Source: Apostichopus californicus (Eukaryota; Echinodermata; Holothuroidea; Aspidochirotida; Stichopodidae). Taken from it: 64,000 nt of DNA. A model generated the notes under the pieces. It saw nothing but the letters and a program-made list of their open reading frames with translations. It was not told where the DNA came from and did no database searches. The position numbers and the translations under genes are program-made. Positions 12,478-27,594 of the stretch are shown here, in pieces. The stretch covers positions 21,290 to 85,289 of the forward strand of contig JAIPMN010000565.1 of NCBI GenBank assembly GCA_020650975.1. The letters run 5' to 3'. How positions within the stretch are numbered: position 1 is the first letter of the stretch; the number at the start of each line of letters is the position of its first letter.

Positions 12478-13000
12478 CTGAGATGAGGATGAATGACTTA
12501 GTTCATCATTAACATCAACAATCAATGCCAGGGGTATGTCACTGGATGAAGAGGCATAACTGGACTCTATATGAATGTTAATTGGCGTGTAGGATACAGA
12601 CACCAGTGGTGAACATTAGCTGTAGATTTCTGGGTACGTCGAAGGCATGATTTGAGACCGTTGAAAGACCCTTATCAAGTTGTCTGTCACTGGACGAGGT
12701 GGAGGGTTGGCTAGACTCCAGATATATAGGTCGTGACTCAGGCTGAAAACACATAGACCAGGAAAGAATGGCAGTTGGATGTTACTGGATGAGGAGGGAT
12801 GGCTTTAGTCCATAGATTAGCATTATTATCTCAGGTGGAAAAAAAGTAGACACTAAGAAAGAATGCTAAGTGCGTGATTGGATGAAGAGAGATATAAACT
12901 AGACTCTATAGATGAAAGTTACTCATTAACCTACAAAATATAGACACCAGTATTAAAGAAAGCTAGCATTATGTCACTGTATGATTGTGGAAGGATGACT
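12478..13000. repeat. Decayed minisatellite, unit about 95 bp
   Basis: The phrase GT-ACTGGATGA-GAGG or a close variant recurs near 12537, 12687, 12779, 12874 and 12974. It is followed by GACTCTATA-like and TAGACACCAG/AAAGAAAG-like blocks. The last three intervals are 92-100 bp. Copies are strongly diverged. Confidence 0.45.
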
Positions 13001-16000
13001 TGGAACTAAATGAGAGGTGAGGACCTTTAAACATAATCACATTGGTAAAGGTATCGAAACCAATAACTTCAACCCAAGTACATTGTTTATTTCAACTACA
13101 CAAAAGGTAACCAGATGAAGTATAATACTTTAAATACATTTGCAAATACAGGATCCCTTGTTCATGTAGAAATGTAATGCGTGCCTTCGCGTACTTACGT
13201 TCTAATTATCTTTCCAAGTTATTTTGCCACAGAAAATTGGTTAATTTTGAAGTTTTCTTCTTTAAGCAAATTTCAAGACATTGGCCTGTATAACTGGAAG
13301 ACTTTGAGTTGCTTTCCAAGTAACCACAAGAAATGTATGCATTCAATTGTTGTGAGTGCATAGAAATTGCAATAAGAAAGCAATCACGTTATGAAAAGTA
13401 AAACCTTATGTCCTCTGGAACATTTCCCTTGAACATTCATTTCAAACAAAATGCACCATTTTATAGAGATGTGTGATGAACTTAAAACTTGACACATAAT
13501 TCAAGAATCTTTTGCACTGTAACGGCATTTCCAAAATAGTTACTACATCAGTCTGTCCGTGGTCTTAGTTTGGCCCTCCTCGGTGGTGTAACTCAAACTG
13601 TCACATTGAAAGCCACTCGGATGACAGATTAACATTCACAGAGAGATGAGGAAGGACATTTTGGTCTACCAATGAGGTCTGATTCCCTCAAAATTTTGTT
13701 GACCTAAAATAGATAAAATATGACTTTTTTGGGAGGTTTGATGAATTCTGAGATTTTGTGGTTCAACTGTTGAAAGGATTTCTCACTGTTGTCAGAGTTT
13801 ATTACTAGTCATAAATAAAGCCACTCATAGCCTCCCATGGTCATGGTACTACAACTAACTGTATGTTGCAAAAAACATGTTAAAGTTTCTTGAAATTATC
13901 CAAAAGTTGTACTAGAAGTTCCAAGTTTGCTTTTTATCAACTAATAGCTTTCTGCTTGGTCCTTTCTGTTTAGAATAGACCTCTCCATGATGATTGTGGT
14001 ATAGTCTTGGTTAAAAATTTGGCCCCTTGTTTGACCATATTGGTCGTTCTAGCATATTTTTGGATAATTGGGGGGTGGGACTTATTTCTATATATGAAGG
14101 GGGGGGGGGGTCATGACTGCAAATTTGAGAGAAGACTGATAGAGTGAATGTTATTGTATTATTATTTGTTACTCAAGGAACTATTATTTTGTCATATGTT
14201 CAGTTAATTCTCCATGTTGCTTTGGTTTAATTTAATTTAATTTTGATGGGTTTTTGCCACATGATACATCCAAACAGCACAGATAAATTTATTGCTGACC
14301 GTACAGTGTCCACACAACATCTTTGTGCCCATAGCATATTACGTCATTACAATATACTACTGTACTTTTGCGTATTCTCTTACAGCCATCTGAGTGTGTG
14401 CAACTTCCGTTTAAGTTGTCGGATGTTTTCGAATTGAAAAGTTTGGAACGGATTTTGTGCTTTGTTCTTTGCAAACTTTAAAACCGGGTATCAATAGAAA
14501 CATAAATATTATGGGCCTTCAGCAACATACCACCATCTAAATACCTCAGAGTAATTTACTACAGAAACATTTCATCAATAAAAAGTATGAAGATTACCAC
14601 ATGGTTGATAAAATTTAAAGGGAGTGAAAATGTTGACATTATTTGAAGATAAAGCAGAAATTATAAACTACTCAGGGATAATTTGTGAATATGAATTAAT
14701 AACATCTGAAAGTTATCTTTTGAATATTGTGTGTAATGATATATAGTTTGTTTGTTTTCTCATCTTATTTTGTTGTATTGTATAAATTCACACATTTTGG
14801 ACTCTATTATAGCTGGTGACTTTGTGTAACCATTGTCCTCAATTTATCGCAAGATTTACTTAAATTACTCAAGAAGTGTTCTTCTACAAGGTCAATGAAA
14901 TTCTCTTTTTTTATCCAACAAAAGGCACAATTAAGCTTTTCTGTGTAGCCCCTACTACTTAAAAACAATAATCACTTTCAGCTCAGATTATTTTATGCAA
15001 AGTAGGCTAGGCTAGGAATCACTGGTATATGACAGTGTGGTAGGTCTAAGTTTAAGTGTTGGTAATTTTTCAAGATTGTAAATGCCTGTTGCTTTGTTAT
15101 GTTGCATCATCTAAACAAAGAACGAGATTAAATGTATTCAAGTTCCACTGATGAGTTTTTCTAATTTCTAAGATTTATAATTTCTCTCACATTGAATAGC
15201 TAAATCTTAAAGAGACTGAAGAGTAAACAGCAGTATCATCCAATGTAGCATTTTGGGTTCAACTTGGTTACCCCTCGCTTGGTTTATACCCAGAAAAAAA
15301 ACGGCGATTTCTGGGTATCATGTGAGGTTGAACTCGTAATTTTATCAAAATTCAGTGAAAACTGCTTGCTCAGTTTATGTCGTCATGTTAACATGAGACC
15401 ACAAAAGTTTTTCTCAAAACTATTAATCCCATAAATATTGGTATTCCAAAACCTAAAAGAGATCATGCTTTATAAAGTTTGATTGTTGAGGCTCAGTGAC
15501 CACTTTAGCATATCTAAGAAATGCTATGTCACTAACTCTCTCTTTGTCATCCCTGTTACATTTCTGCTGAGTTTTAGGTGTTGCAATCACTTTAAAGTAT
15601 GGATTACTTTTCATTAAGAAATTTGTAAAATTAGTATTTCCTTCATGTCCCCACTCAATCTTTGAAACATCCAGTTCATAACTTGATCAAATTTTATGAA
15701 AGGTTTGCTGCCAAAAAAAAAAAAAAAATTTTTTTTTTTTCCTCCAAAAAATGGGATTCTGTTACAACAAACATTAGTTTAAATTGCATATAAATATTTT
15801 GAAATTTCTTAAGTTGATTTGTGTCTACAGTATTGAATTTGATCAATGGTTGTCATGTTTTATATATCCTTGATTTGTTGTAATTTATAAAATTGGTATA
15901 TTTAATAGGTAAAGTAGTTGCTAAAAGAGTTAAAACAAAATATGGTATATCTCCAGTGGATCTATTTAACAATATATTCCACTTGAATTCTCAATGATTT

Positions 16001-17880
16001 AGGAGTAATGTTTTAGAATTCAGTGCCCCATATTCTCCCCCTCTATCTAACCCTATGTTCCTCCCTCTCCTTCCTTCGCCCTCTGTTTGATTTGAGTTTC
16101 ACCTGTCATAGATATAACAAAACTTTCTTATTAGTAAATTAGGTTAAATTGGTTACACAGTTCAGGATAATAAAGAGCAAATAACTGTGTAATTTATCAA
16201 GTCGATCTGCAAGACCGGCTGTGTACAAATTCAGTCAATGGCTTCCATGTTGGATTGTGTTACAGCCAGATTGGTCATATCGAGAGCTCCGATTAGGTTT
16301 GTCTAATTCATACGCTACTCTCTGAATCTCTCTGCAAATTGCTTGTCAACCTTGTAGTTAACCACTTTGATTTCTTTTGACACTTGACATTAGGGAAGCT
16401 TTTAAGTCTTGACTCGGAAGTTGTCAGACATGAGATGGAAGAAGGATTGCAAAGTATTTGTCGAGGTAATTTGTCTCGTCTTGGTTTCTGCCGGTGTGCG
16501 ACTTAAAAAGAAAAGAAACCGATGAACATGTCGATGAGTTCTTTATTTACGGAAAAGAAGGAGGTCACAACATGGTTATAAAGTTGAGTAAGATTGAGGA
16601 TTAAAAGAGATAATCTGCTGTGCTGATTAAGTGTGACAACTGATGCTTGCAAATCCTAGATAAAGTCTGATCTCTTTCTGAAACCAAACGATGATAAATT
16701 AATCCTAGGCATATATATCACTGTTTCATCCTCTAAGCCTTACCTACTTTGCATAAATGAGTCGAGGCTAATACTTATGCTTATTGTCAAACTTATTCCA
16801 GAAAGTTCAAATATGAGCTATACTGGCACACATCGTGTTCAGAAGAAAATATTGCACAGGGCTCAAATGAAACAGTAATATTCAACTTGATTGAATCTAG
16901 TGGCCAAAAGACTATGTTTGTGTAATGCTAGTTATATTTAAAAATGACTAGCATTTAACATATCAGGCAATCAGTTGCTCTAAATAGCTCAAATACAAAA
17001 ATTTAGTAACTGCTTATGTTGTCAAACTGCAAATCACATTTCTGCTTCTATTGATGTACAGATGACATCCATATCTAATTCATTTCTAGAAATATTTAAT
17101 ATTTTTTTTGGATGTGTGCTGTGAGGGACCTCATGTTACAGGAGTCACACGTTCACTGTCCATATAAAAAGTATAAAAAAAATATATAAAAATTAAATAA
17201 AGAAGGAAAACTTCCAAGTGAACCAAAACTTAACATTACCATCTTTATAGATCTTGGTGCGAAATGTTTAGAGAGAAATCTTTGTTGTTTAACTTAATTG
17301 TGAATAAAAGTGTTTTAAAAAGAATTTTAAATATTGCATTTCCATCCAATTATCTTACAGTCAGTATTAACTCTTTTGTCGTTTTAAATTTAGGTGTTAA
17401 ATAGCTTAGTATCATGTACCAAGCAATGTGCAGATGATTGATAAATGAGCTACATTGTTGGTACAATTTATGGACTTGCAAAGTCTTATATGTTGGTATA
17501 TATGACTAGGCTGGTATATATATTCTTTGAAACCTGAATGGTCACACATACATGTACAAAGGTCAGTATGTATTTTACTGCCATGCAACCTCAAAGCCAT
17601 TGCCCTATCTATGAGAAACTTTATTGTCATATATAACATTCAGAATAGTATTGAGTGGTCAGAAACCCTAGCGAAGTACTTATGGAAATTTTATGCAATC
17701 TGTAGCCAGATAGTGTTGGGAGGCAATCATGATATTTTATTGTGTACTGGTTGCCTCAAATTTAGGTGCAGATAATTAGTACAAGAACGTTGCTCTTAGG
17801 GTTATGAATTCTTCCTTGAAGAGGGCAGCAAAGTAATAAAGGGCAGTCAGAGTAGAAGAGTACAGTTGTATAATAGGTAT

Positions 17881-17947
17881 TATAGAGGGCAGTAGAATAT
17901 AGAGGGCAGTAGAATATAGAGGGCAGTAGAATATAGAGGGCAGCAAA
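17881..17947. repeat. 17-bp tandem repeat, about 4 copies
   Basis: The unit TATAGAGGGCAGTAGAA is repeated almost exactly. Single related GAGGGCAG words lie just upstream at 17821 and 17839. Confidence 0.85.
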
Positions 17948-20900
17948 GTAGTTCAGGAACTTACAGTGAATGTCAAATGTTTAGTAATTATTTGTAGGTT
18001 GAGTTGATTATAGCCATAAAGTAATTGAGAATGACAAATAAGATAAGTCTTTGTGGATTCTTACATACATTATTCTGCCCAAAAATGCAATTGACCCAAA
18101 AACCTAGTCTAAGACTCACCAGTAATTAAAGTGTCCATGATCCATTCAAATAAAGGTAACTGTGCAAATTAGGTGGTGACAGAGCAGAGTCTTCCATGGA
18201 CAAGGTTGTTACCTATTTCATGTAACTAGGGAAGTGGAATTTCGTTTCCAAACATCTTTCTTCACTATAGCTTTATTGTATTGGCTGTTACAGATGGTTG
18301 GGGTATATGTGACAATAGGTATTTCATGTAAGTATCTGGAGACACAGGTATGGAAGTAAGCAACATATGCCTGCCTATTAATTGTCTGAACAATTGGGCT
18401 TTGATGTAATCTATTAATGTTCTTCCAAGCTTATCATGCATGGATATCAAATAAAAAATGATGTGTCATGTTAATATTTCATGCTAATATCTGGATTCAC
18501 TTATAAACTGTTAAACAACTTTAAGAATTGCCTCTTATATTAGAAGCCTTCTGATTGATGGACTCAATACTGGTATAGATTATATATGTGTGTAGTTAAA
18601 ATTCATGAATGTGATAGTCGTATAGTATTAACATATATAGTCTATTACAATGTGTGTGATACATAGTTTATATATCATTAGTTCATATTTTTATATACTG
18701 TATCTTTAGACGATATCGACATCGTCAAAGTATGTTTTCCGAGGTCTCACGAAAAATCTAATTGCAAAAAAGAAGGAGACTTTTGGATTAGTTTTATGTC
18801 GATCAGCAACAAACAGAATACCATGTAGGTTAATTAGTAACTGCTATCATTGTTCTGTCTGTCTCTCGGTACGTCACAGAATACTGTGGTGGAGATGCAC
18901 GAATACGTAATTAGTTAATTGAGTAATTGGGCAGACAGGAAAGCAGATACTACTGTGCGAAGTAAAAGGAAAACAGGTGTGATCGGTGTTTTTTACGATT
19001 TCTGAACAAATTAACTCCCATGACATATGCTGTTTTATCAGGAATAGTTCAATGGTCAGATCAGTTTGTAGGATATGTTGTGTTACAGCTAATATCATTA
19101 GAGAACGGCTACATTTAGTATAGCGATATATGCACTGGGACAGGCATATATGCTATGGTAGGGAATGGTACGGGTGTGGTTTGAAATATCACATTAATGA
19201 ACGCACATGTATCACGTGAGTGTAATAAAGGGTGAGTTCACTAAGACGATCCTCCTGTCCCTCTCCCAAGGTCTGTTCCATTTTCCAGACCGGTGACTGT
19301 ATGGAATGGTTGGAAAAGGGTTGAAAACATTGGTGCCCTTCTGACATTTACTTTGAAGTGATATGCAGGTCTCTACATTTTCTCTGTGAACTTAACACAG
19401 TTTTCAAACTTAAGCCATATCAGGTGGTAAATTTGAGTGACGCATGAAGTATTGCGGTGGATTTTGAATCGATGGCAGTTGACCAGAATTTTGATAAATA
19501 TTTACTTTAATGGAACAAAAAGTAAAGTGAGGGGTGTGACCTAAAAAATGGAGTCATGTCAGGTCATTGAAAGTATCCCCACCCAATGAGTTATGAAGTG
19601 TTGAATTTAATGGTAATATCAGTAGTTTAACCCAAAAATTTGGAATTAACATCCAACTCTGATACGGTAGCAGTTGTGACTTGACCTGGATTATCGAAAG
19701 TGCAAAGACATGATTGGCTGGAATGGGATTCTAGCCTGTGACCTCATGATTAAGATTCTAACCTGTGACCTCAGGTTAAATAATCTATTGACTGATGGTT
19801 GGATATTTCAATTGGTAGTTCACCAGGTTTTGTAATTATGAGGTAAAGATAATTACCATCATTTCTTTCCTCATTCAAAACGGAGTTATATCTTTCTGTT
19901 ACATCCTTTCATGTGCCTCATGCACCTGTCTACACACAACTGCCGTACTCCCTTATTCTGTTATCATTCTTGGAAGTTGAACGTTTAGTCAAACATTATC
20001 TACTGTACTATATATATCTACATCCCATCCCATTTCTTTCCAATATGTACATTTTCAAGTCCTGCGGAAGCAAATTAAAATATTTCATTAGGCGATACAA
20101 AAAATATTTGATCTGAATGCAGGACTGAAATGCAGTGACTAAAGCAAGCTAATCTAGTTTCTGTGTTATGCATATTATTTTCCCCTTCTTCTTTTTTGGT
20201 GCTTGTTTACATTGTTCTTTCTTACTTGAGTTTTAATACTTCTGTTTAACTTGTTTTTAAGTCCTTTTTTTTGTAATAGATGTATGATGGCAGCACATAA
20301 TTACACTTACCGAATGAGAAAGGCAAAATTATAAAGTGGTTTCTTGAATATTAAGTATCATAAAGATTGGGTTTTAAGAAGCAGAATTGTATCATCTTGT
20401 TTTAGCCAAGCTTAACATATATCTTTATGTTGGCAGTAAAGAATGGTTTTCCTTGATCGTTTTACAACCAGTTGTTTCGGAATTTTAAATTTTACAGCCA
20501 TGAGTACTAAGATGGCAAATTGATTAAATTGATTCCTTGTAATAGAGGGCGCTCTATATACACAGTTGCCACATGTTATTATGATGATGATAAATGACCA
20601 TTATGCATGATCCAATTCAAGTATTTTTGGCATTAATTCTAAACAATGTTAAAATTCTCCTGAGGAGAGGCCATCATTTAGAAAATCTTAGCTATAAATG
20701 TCATTTTCTTTGTTACATCGTTGCTTAATTAATAGCCAATTGGTTTAGGGCTAATGTAACTTTATGTTAAACCTATTTATTTGTTTAGTTTAGTTTTAGT
20801 TTCGAATAATTAATCTATGACAGTTGCAATTAATTCAGATATGTCCAGTTCATCGTGTAAGTGATAGAGGACAAGATATTGAGCAAATATATATAGATTT

Positions 20901-23020
20901 TTTTGTACATAAAAATACACGACAGTTTTCATTTCATTTCTGGTTTTTCTTTCAACTTATTTGATGGAGGATGATTTCAAGAAAATTTCAGGTCTATAAG
21001 TTACAGCTGCATTTACATCCAATTTCTACGAGTGCAGATTGCATTCCCATACCACTTTTGTTTGAGATAGATAAAACTTCCCAAATGCACCTTTTTTGTA
21101 TTCGGTTCTCAAGTTTACTTAGCCAACTCAGTATTACTCAAGAATGCAACTTTTACTTTTTTTAACAAAAATATGGTTAATGATGAATTTTATTTTAGAT
21201 GAAAATTGATAAGTCACAGTGGTTTGGCCCCTGCCCACCTCCCATATTGTCAACCAGTGGAAATGGTTCAGTTGGGTTTTCATTTACTCTCACCCCCCCC
21301 CCCCCCCACTTCAACCTTACATGATTTAATCAAGATTATGTATTAGCATAACCTTGCATTCAGAGCTAACATATAGGCTTAGTTTATTGTCTAAGTATGC
21401 CTCATAATTCACCATTTGACTTTTAAACTTTCATTGTTATCAGGGGGAGGAGGAACCCAGACCTGCTACAGAGGGATGGGCTCAAATATCCCTGAGGCTT
21501 ATTCCCTCCTTTAAATAATCCTTGAATTGCCTCTGCCAGCTCCATAGAGGTTTGGTGGCCCGACCCAAGTAGGTTAGCGGAAAATTTTGAGAAATTCTTT
21601 CTTTTTCTTGAAAGCCAAAATAAATAGAAAGCTTAACTTTATATATTATTCAAAATGTTCTCTTTCTCCTGGCATTTGTATATCACTAAAAGTCTTTTCA
21701 AAGCCATCCTTGAATTAATTCACTGTGTTATCCATATTTTTACCTGTATTTGCCTCAATTTTTAAGGCTATCCATTCCATTGAAGAGAAGAAATATTAGA
21801 AGATATTTTAGGGTTGGGGCTACATGTAAGGTAAAGGAGACTGAAAGTGTTCTATTTTTACTCCTCCCATCCACCCCCCCCCCTACCTCAATCCATACAT
21901 ACACAACACCACTGATTTGACTATCAGCATGCGGTATATATTGAAATTCATTATGATTACATACTTCTGTTACTGCCACATTGGTATGTATGCTTACATT
22001 CCATTATGGAAAACTACATACTCAAACGTTTGCATATTGTCAAAGACTAAAAGTCATATAGAAAAACAAAAGGGATATGATTTCTTTTACATCAAATGAC
22101 AGTTATAAAGTAGTATGATATTATGCTCAGATTTTTGTTTTAAAAAAAAATCTCATCTCAAGGGTGTATATCTATGCCACTACTTCAGAATAAATCCCAA
22201 AAAATGTTTTCGATTCTCTAATTTATTATCAAATCACACTTTCTATTCACACCCCATTGGTCTCTGAAGATTTCTAATAAATCCATTTCACACTGGTTGT
22301 TCCCAACGACGTTCCTTGTTTTGCGGTTGCTGAGAGCTCATTCAACACTTGGATATATATGAGAAAATTGTATCGCTTAACGCCGTATCGGCAGTCGTTG
22401 GATATACGTACCACTTGCACATATGGATGCGAAGAAAGAGATATTAATAACATCATCATGATCAGAGGCTTGCGCCTAGCATTAGCAGGGAAGGTGAATC
22501 GACCAGTTAGTTCACCCAAAGCCCTTTTGCACAAGCTGTGCGCTTGGCTGACTTTAATTCTGCAATACCGGTGCAAGGACATTTCTATAAATAAGTGTTA
22601 CAGGTTAAGAACAATATGAAAACTGCTGTAACAGACTAGTAGAGGTCTCGGGAAAGCTTATGCACTTTTCCAAATGGCCTTTTCGTACATGCATATTAAA
22701 AACTCAAACACACTTAAAAGTACTGAATATAAAAAAACAAGGTTTGAATGTGGTTTAAAGTTAGATTTGAAATAGCATGTGGATGAGGCTGATCATAATA
22801 TAAAATATTCATAAGATTAATTACCAACTTTGGGGGTGAAGGGTTTTGTTGTGATAAACTAGGAAACCATTTCTTTAGGCATTTATTTACTCTGTCATAT
22901 TTATGGAGGCATGCAGCGATGCTGAAATAATAATATCTCTGGGAAATGTTCAAAGCTTCACTGAATATGACTGCATCTTATAGACCGTGAAGTTGCTATA
23001 GTAACTAGCATTTCAATAAT

Positions 23021-23255
23021 ATTACATTTTATACAACACCTAATTATATTCCGGCCATTTGATTGGTCAATTGCTTGTCGATTGCATGCAAAATCCGCTC
23101 TATTGCACTCTATGAAATAGAACCATGCGTTATACTTTTTTGATAGCACTTTTTTCAATGGTAAGAGAGCAGAGAAACCTGTCTGTTCAAAACAATCTGT
23201 TGCATGAGTGCATTTTACATCCAATTATATCCAAATTTGAAGGTGTTGTATAAAA
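23021..23255. repeat. Inverted-repeat MITE-like segment adjoining the 23256 palindrome
   Basis: The word TTTATACAACACC near 23028 is mirrored by GGTGTTGTATAAA at 23241-23253, with AATTATAT inside both. The enclosed sequence is non-coding. It may be part of one compound MITE together with 23256-23416. Confidence 0.5.
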
Positions 23256-23416
23256 CAAATAATGAATGGTTTTTATTCGTGCAATAGTGCAAATATTTCA
23301 TTCGTTGAAAGATGTAATTTGTACATTCAACTCGGCTGCGCCTCGTTGAATGGAACATTCCATCTTTCAACTCATGAAATATTTGCACCATTGCACTCAT
23401 AACCATTCATTATTTG
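23256..23416. repeat. Long imperfect palindrome, arms about 70 bp
   Basis: The left arm CAAATAATGAATGGT..GTGCAA..GTGCAAATATTTCAT..GTTGAAAGATG is mirrored by CATCTTTCAAC..ATGAAATATTTGCAC..TTGCAC..ACCATTCATTATTTG. The core reads CAACTCGGCTGCGCCTCGTTG. It is non-coding and probably a small terminal-inverted-repeat element. Confidence 0.8.
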
Positions 23417-26400
23417 TATATTAACATACTAGGGGATCTCCTTTAGCCAATCATTCACTCATTAATTTGGTTTGCTTAAACATGCACTATTTCAGTGGTA
23501 ATGTCACCCTGACCTCACCCCCTTTTTAAAGAATTGTGGATCCACTACTGCATATGAAATGTTTGATTTATTAGGTTAACACTTTTGCCAATCTTAATTT
23601 CCACTGGGACACAGCTGCATGCATCCTAATTTATATATATCCAAGTAGAGTACATTACGCATACAAATTACCCTATGTGACGTACTGTGCTTTTATCCAT
23701 GCACTAAGTTTCTACTCAAGTTTGCGCAGTAACAAACAAGTTTCAATATGTTGTGAGTTACCTGTTATGGTAGGGGGACAGGGGGGAGAAGGGGGAAAGG
23801 GGAGGGGGAGCGGGGAAAATATGTCCAAGCCAAGAAGTCAACTATTTAAGGCCACAAAGAAAATGAAACACTAACAGATTGGATATACTTGCTTTATTAC
23901 ATTCTAATTGAGCATTAAACATTTTTATAGGTTTGGCAACAGCAAAAAAGCATTTCAAATATATCCTTTGAGTCTTTACCAGTTGAAGTGTAGCAGCTGT
24001 TTTCGACACAGATGGTTAAACGTGAGTCATTGAGAACGCAAGAAAACATCAAGTCTCAACCAAAGATGGAAGCCATCCATAACTCCCAATGTTACATTGT
24101 AAAATGGAGAATCAAATTTTAAAGCAGTTTATTGAATCTTTGTAGCTGAAAAAATATCTGTCAAGTTAGTTCAGCGCATGATTACTTAAGAAATACATTG
24201 TTTAGTCCGCAAACTTTATAATGAGTAAATTAATTAAGGATTGCATTCTGTGTGTTTCTACACTTGTCCGCCCACAGTGTTGTGAAAACAACCATGAACT
24301 AAGCATATTTTAGCTCAAACAACTGCACATTTTTACAAGAAGAAAATTGTTTGTCTAATTGGTGAACTTTTCAGGTTAATGACTAAAGAGAAACTTAAAT
24401 TAGGCCAAAAATTGCCAGGGTGGTTGGAAACACGAGAAATCATCTCAGATTACATACTGCTTGAATGAAATTTTGTTAAGTTTTGAGTGTATGTACCAAG
24501 ATTGTGTTTGTAAGGTCATCAGTGTTGTGCCCGAGCATGCTTAAAACCGCTATAAGTATTAAAACTTACATTCCTGGTAGTTATCACTCTCTGGACGTTC
24601 AATTGTGTTGTTCATTAGTGAGCATGTATGTCTCATGTGGTAACATATTTCAAGCGTATAGTAGTTGGCGCATGAGTGACCATCATTGAAGTAGAGTATC
24701 TGAGTTAAATTCTTTTGGTTTATATCAACACTAAATAGGAAAGCTGTTTATTCATTGAGGCACTGCACAGGATATCAAAGGTGTGTGTGTGAGGGTGGGG
24801 GATTCCAAAATCCCCCCGTCAGAATTTGGTTTGGGCATGATGAACCTTTATGGGCATGCTGTAGGTGGATGAAACCAATTTTTCAAAAGAGGGATGTGGC
24901 TGTAGGGGGTTGTAGGGTTGCTACCCTTGTAGGAGGGTTAGGGGTTCTCCCTCCAAACAATGTCAAAGTTTAGACATTTAAATGGTGCATAACCAGGTAT
25001 ATTTAGACTAAATCAGGTCTAGTGTTAGGTTTAAATGCGATGTTGTGCTAATAAATAGTTTTGAATATTGACAAAATCTACCGACTGAATGTTGACTGGC
25101 GCTGGAGGTGGGGAAGGGGACAGATTGACCACCCAGCCCCACCGTATTAGTGCTAATCAAAATTATACGTTATTCCATTTCTAATGATGCAAATACATCA
25201 TTAAATATGGTATGAAATAGTTGCAGACATCATGTTCAGATTTTTGTCCCTTTCAGTAACATCTTTATTATTCTCTTGTTTCGAATTGTTTAAGTCTCTT
25301 TCACCTTGACCATGAGAGGCACATTTTAACTCAAAGGGGAAATTAATTAGAAATATTAAATAGTTTCAGGATATGATAATCAAACAGACAGAAAATTCAA
25401 GTGACAATGGCTTCTTTTCAGTTCTTTGTCATCACTTATCATGACACCATTTTTACTGCCATCAACTCAACTTGACAGCATGATGATCACGATTTACTTT
25501 GGCAAAAATCAACAAAAAGCACAATTTGCAAAATATCAGATATTTTGACTTAAATATCTTTTAGTCTGTGATCATATAAATTGTTTTCAATTTTTATCAT
25601 TAAATGTGTGAGAAATTCCTACAAGTAGAGTCATGCAAGTGTAGACTTAATTAATAATCTTAAAGACTGCCACCAATATTTCTTAAGGTGTGAAAGTATC
25701 ACCAGAGACCAAAAATAGGAATGTATAGCAGTCTATAAGGGTAACTTTCAGCCCAGAAAGTTGTAATCACTGACAACTGCATAAAATTTGTAATCACTGA
25801 TCCATGTTTGAAATACCACAGCCGTCTTTTAATACATCGGTTAATGTATACTTTGTCTGCAAAATGAATTCTTAAAAACAGTGTCAACGAGAGATACAAA
25901 CCATAGGCTGTACAGGAAATCTCAAAATTCACTTACACGAACGAGGGGTTGTGAAGATTGTTGGTAGGGGGCGAGGAAGGGGGCAGATGGAGGGTTGATT
26001 GAGAGGTCATTACAAAGGACATAGCATGTGTATGGAATTTGCAAAATATGTTGAGACAGGAAGAATTACCATACAATTATGATTCCATATTTGTTGCAAA
26101 AAAGAGAAATGACACTTCATCCCTTTTTCAGTACATGCTACTATGATTAAACATGCATTTCTCATACTATCTGCAATCAGTTTCACCATCACTCTCTGGT
26201 CAATGCAGACCTTTGCTTACAGACGAGTTCATCTAATCTTTGGACACCGAAATATAACTTGAAATTTCTGCAAAATAAAACTCTTTATTAAGTGGTAAGT
26301 CCAGTTTTTGATGGCCTCTTGAAGAACTGGTACAGCTACGTAGAGTTTTCAATTTTCATTGCTCCTTTTCTTAAGTTTGTCTAATTAATTTTCTTTTTTA

Positions 26401-27594
26401 AATTTCTTCCTTCAAAGTCACATCCTTCACCACAGTTTGCCTAAAGGAGAGAGAAATAAGAATGATATATGGTTTCATATAGATAATTATTAAAGGCTAC
26501 ATCATTTCCGACAGGGCACCAAAAGTTATCAATATTTTTGAACGAATGTAATTAATTTTTATATTGAATTCACTATATTACTTGCTTTTAATCATAGGCA
26601 TCAAACTTAAACAAGAACCAAATTGCTTGGTGAAATTCATTATAATTGTTGAGCCACTGAATTTCATATTAAAGTGAAATGACTCAATCAAATTCATCAA
26701 TCTTCTTGCCATATAAATAAATACAGTGACTTGAGTTGATGATTTGACCCGAGCATGGAAAATGACTACCTGGTAACGACAACTTGACTCAACCTTTGAA
26801 TGAAGAAGTCCTGTTAGAACTCTGTAATTCAAATTTGCTTTAATTATGATTCCCTAAAGAAAGTGCACAAAAGTGTTGATAAAATATAGTAAACATACCC
26901 CAGCAGAATCATGAGTGAACCTTAAAACAATAACCTCTTTAATAGACAAAAGGAGGACCAGTTTAAATAAAATGAGCATCTTTTATAAACAACTATACAA
27001 CCCACCAGAAACAATAGTTCTAAAACAGTTGTGGAAACTTACGGCCTATTATCAAGCATAATTAACTCATTGAAAGTTATAAATCAGTTTAACCTATCAT
27101 ATCAATGCATTCAGTAAAACACGATCCTCCACGCTCAACACCAAATGCCCATAAAAGATCACTGTAGATCCTTCCCCCCCCCCCCCAGCTTCCACCTACT
27201 GCCCTCCCACCCTCCCACTTCATTTTTCATTTCTTTACTCCAGTATAAAATTACAGAGAAGTTTATAAATAGGATAAAAATATAACAATATACAGAACAT
27301 CAAAATACAGGTTAAGACAAATCAAAGTTTATGAGATTAAGTTCATAATGAAACAAGTTCTTAAAGAGTAATAATTCTAAAACATGATCAAAAAGCTACA
27401 ATAAAGGATCTGGAGCCGTTTTGTACATAATGAAGCCTGAAAATTTATGAACAAAATTTAAGGAAACTTCTTATTCCCTCCATCCCTGACAAGATTTCTA
27501 ACTCTACATTCCAAGACTCTGTGCTATACCTGATAGCATACTGCCCCCTTCAGGTCCTTGGATCAATCAAACAACATTAAAACAGCTTATAGAC

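Larger units (their letters stand above)
9609..27594. other. Intergenic / 3' UTR region, no gene supported
   Basis: This 18-kb stretch lies between the end of FBXO45 (+) and the end of the acidic secreted gene (-), so the two genes converge. The first 1-2 kb may be FBXO45 3' UTR. I recognise no protein, tRNA or rRNA. Open frames are short and occur on both strands at once. The region holds tandem repeats, MITE-like inverted repeats and homopolymer runs (G-run near 14101, A/T run near 15715-15740, C-runs near 21293 and 27175), the main ones listed separately. Confidence 0.6.

Noticed and set aside
15715-15745. A-run followed directly by T-run, palindrome-like
   Set aside because: Low-complexity A/T tract. 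The symmetry is trivial and could be a sequencing artefact.
22274-22619. Open frames on both strands in a GC-richer patch
   Set aside because: They mirror each other and match nothing I know. Probably repeat-derived or chance.
24755-24973. 72-codon Gly/Val-rich frame in a G-rich stretch
   Set aside because: Composition-driven reading with no conserved motif.
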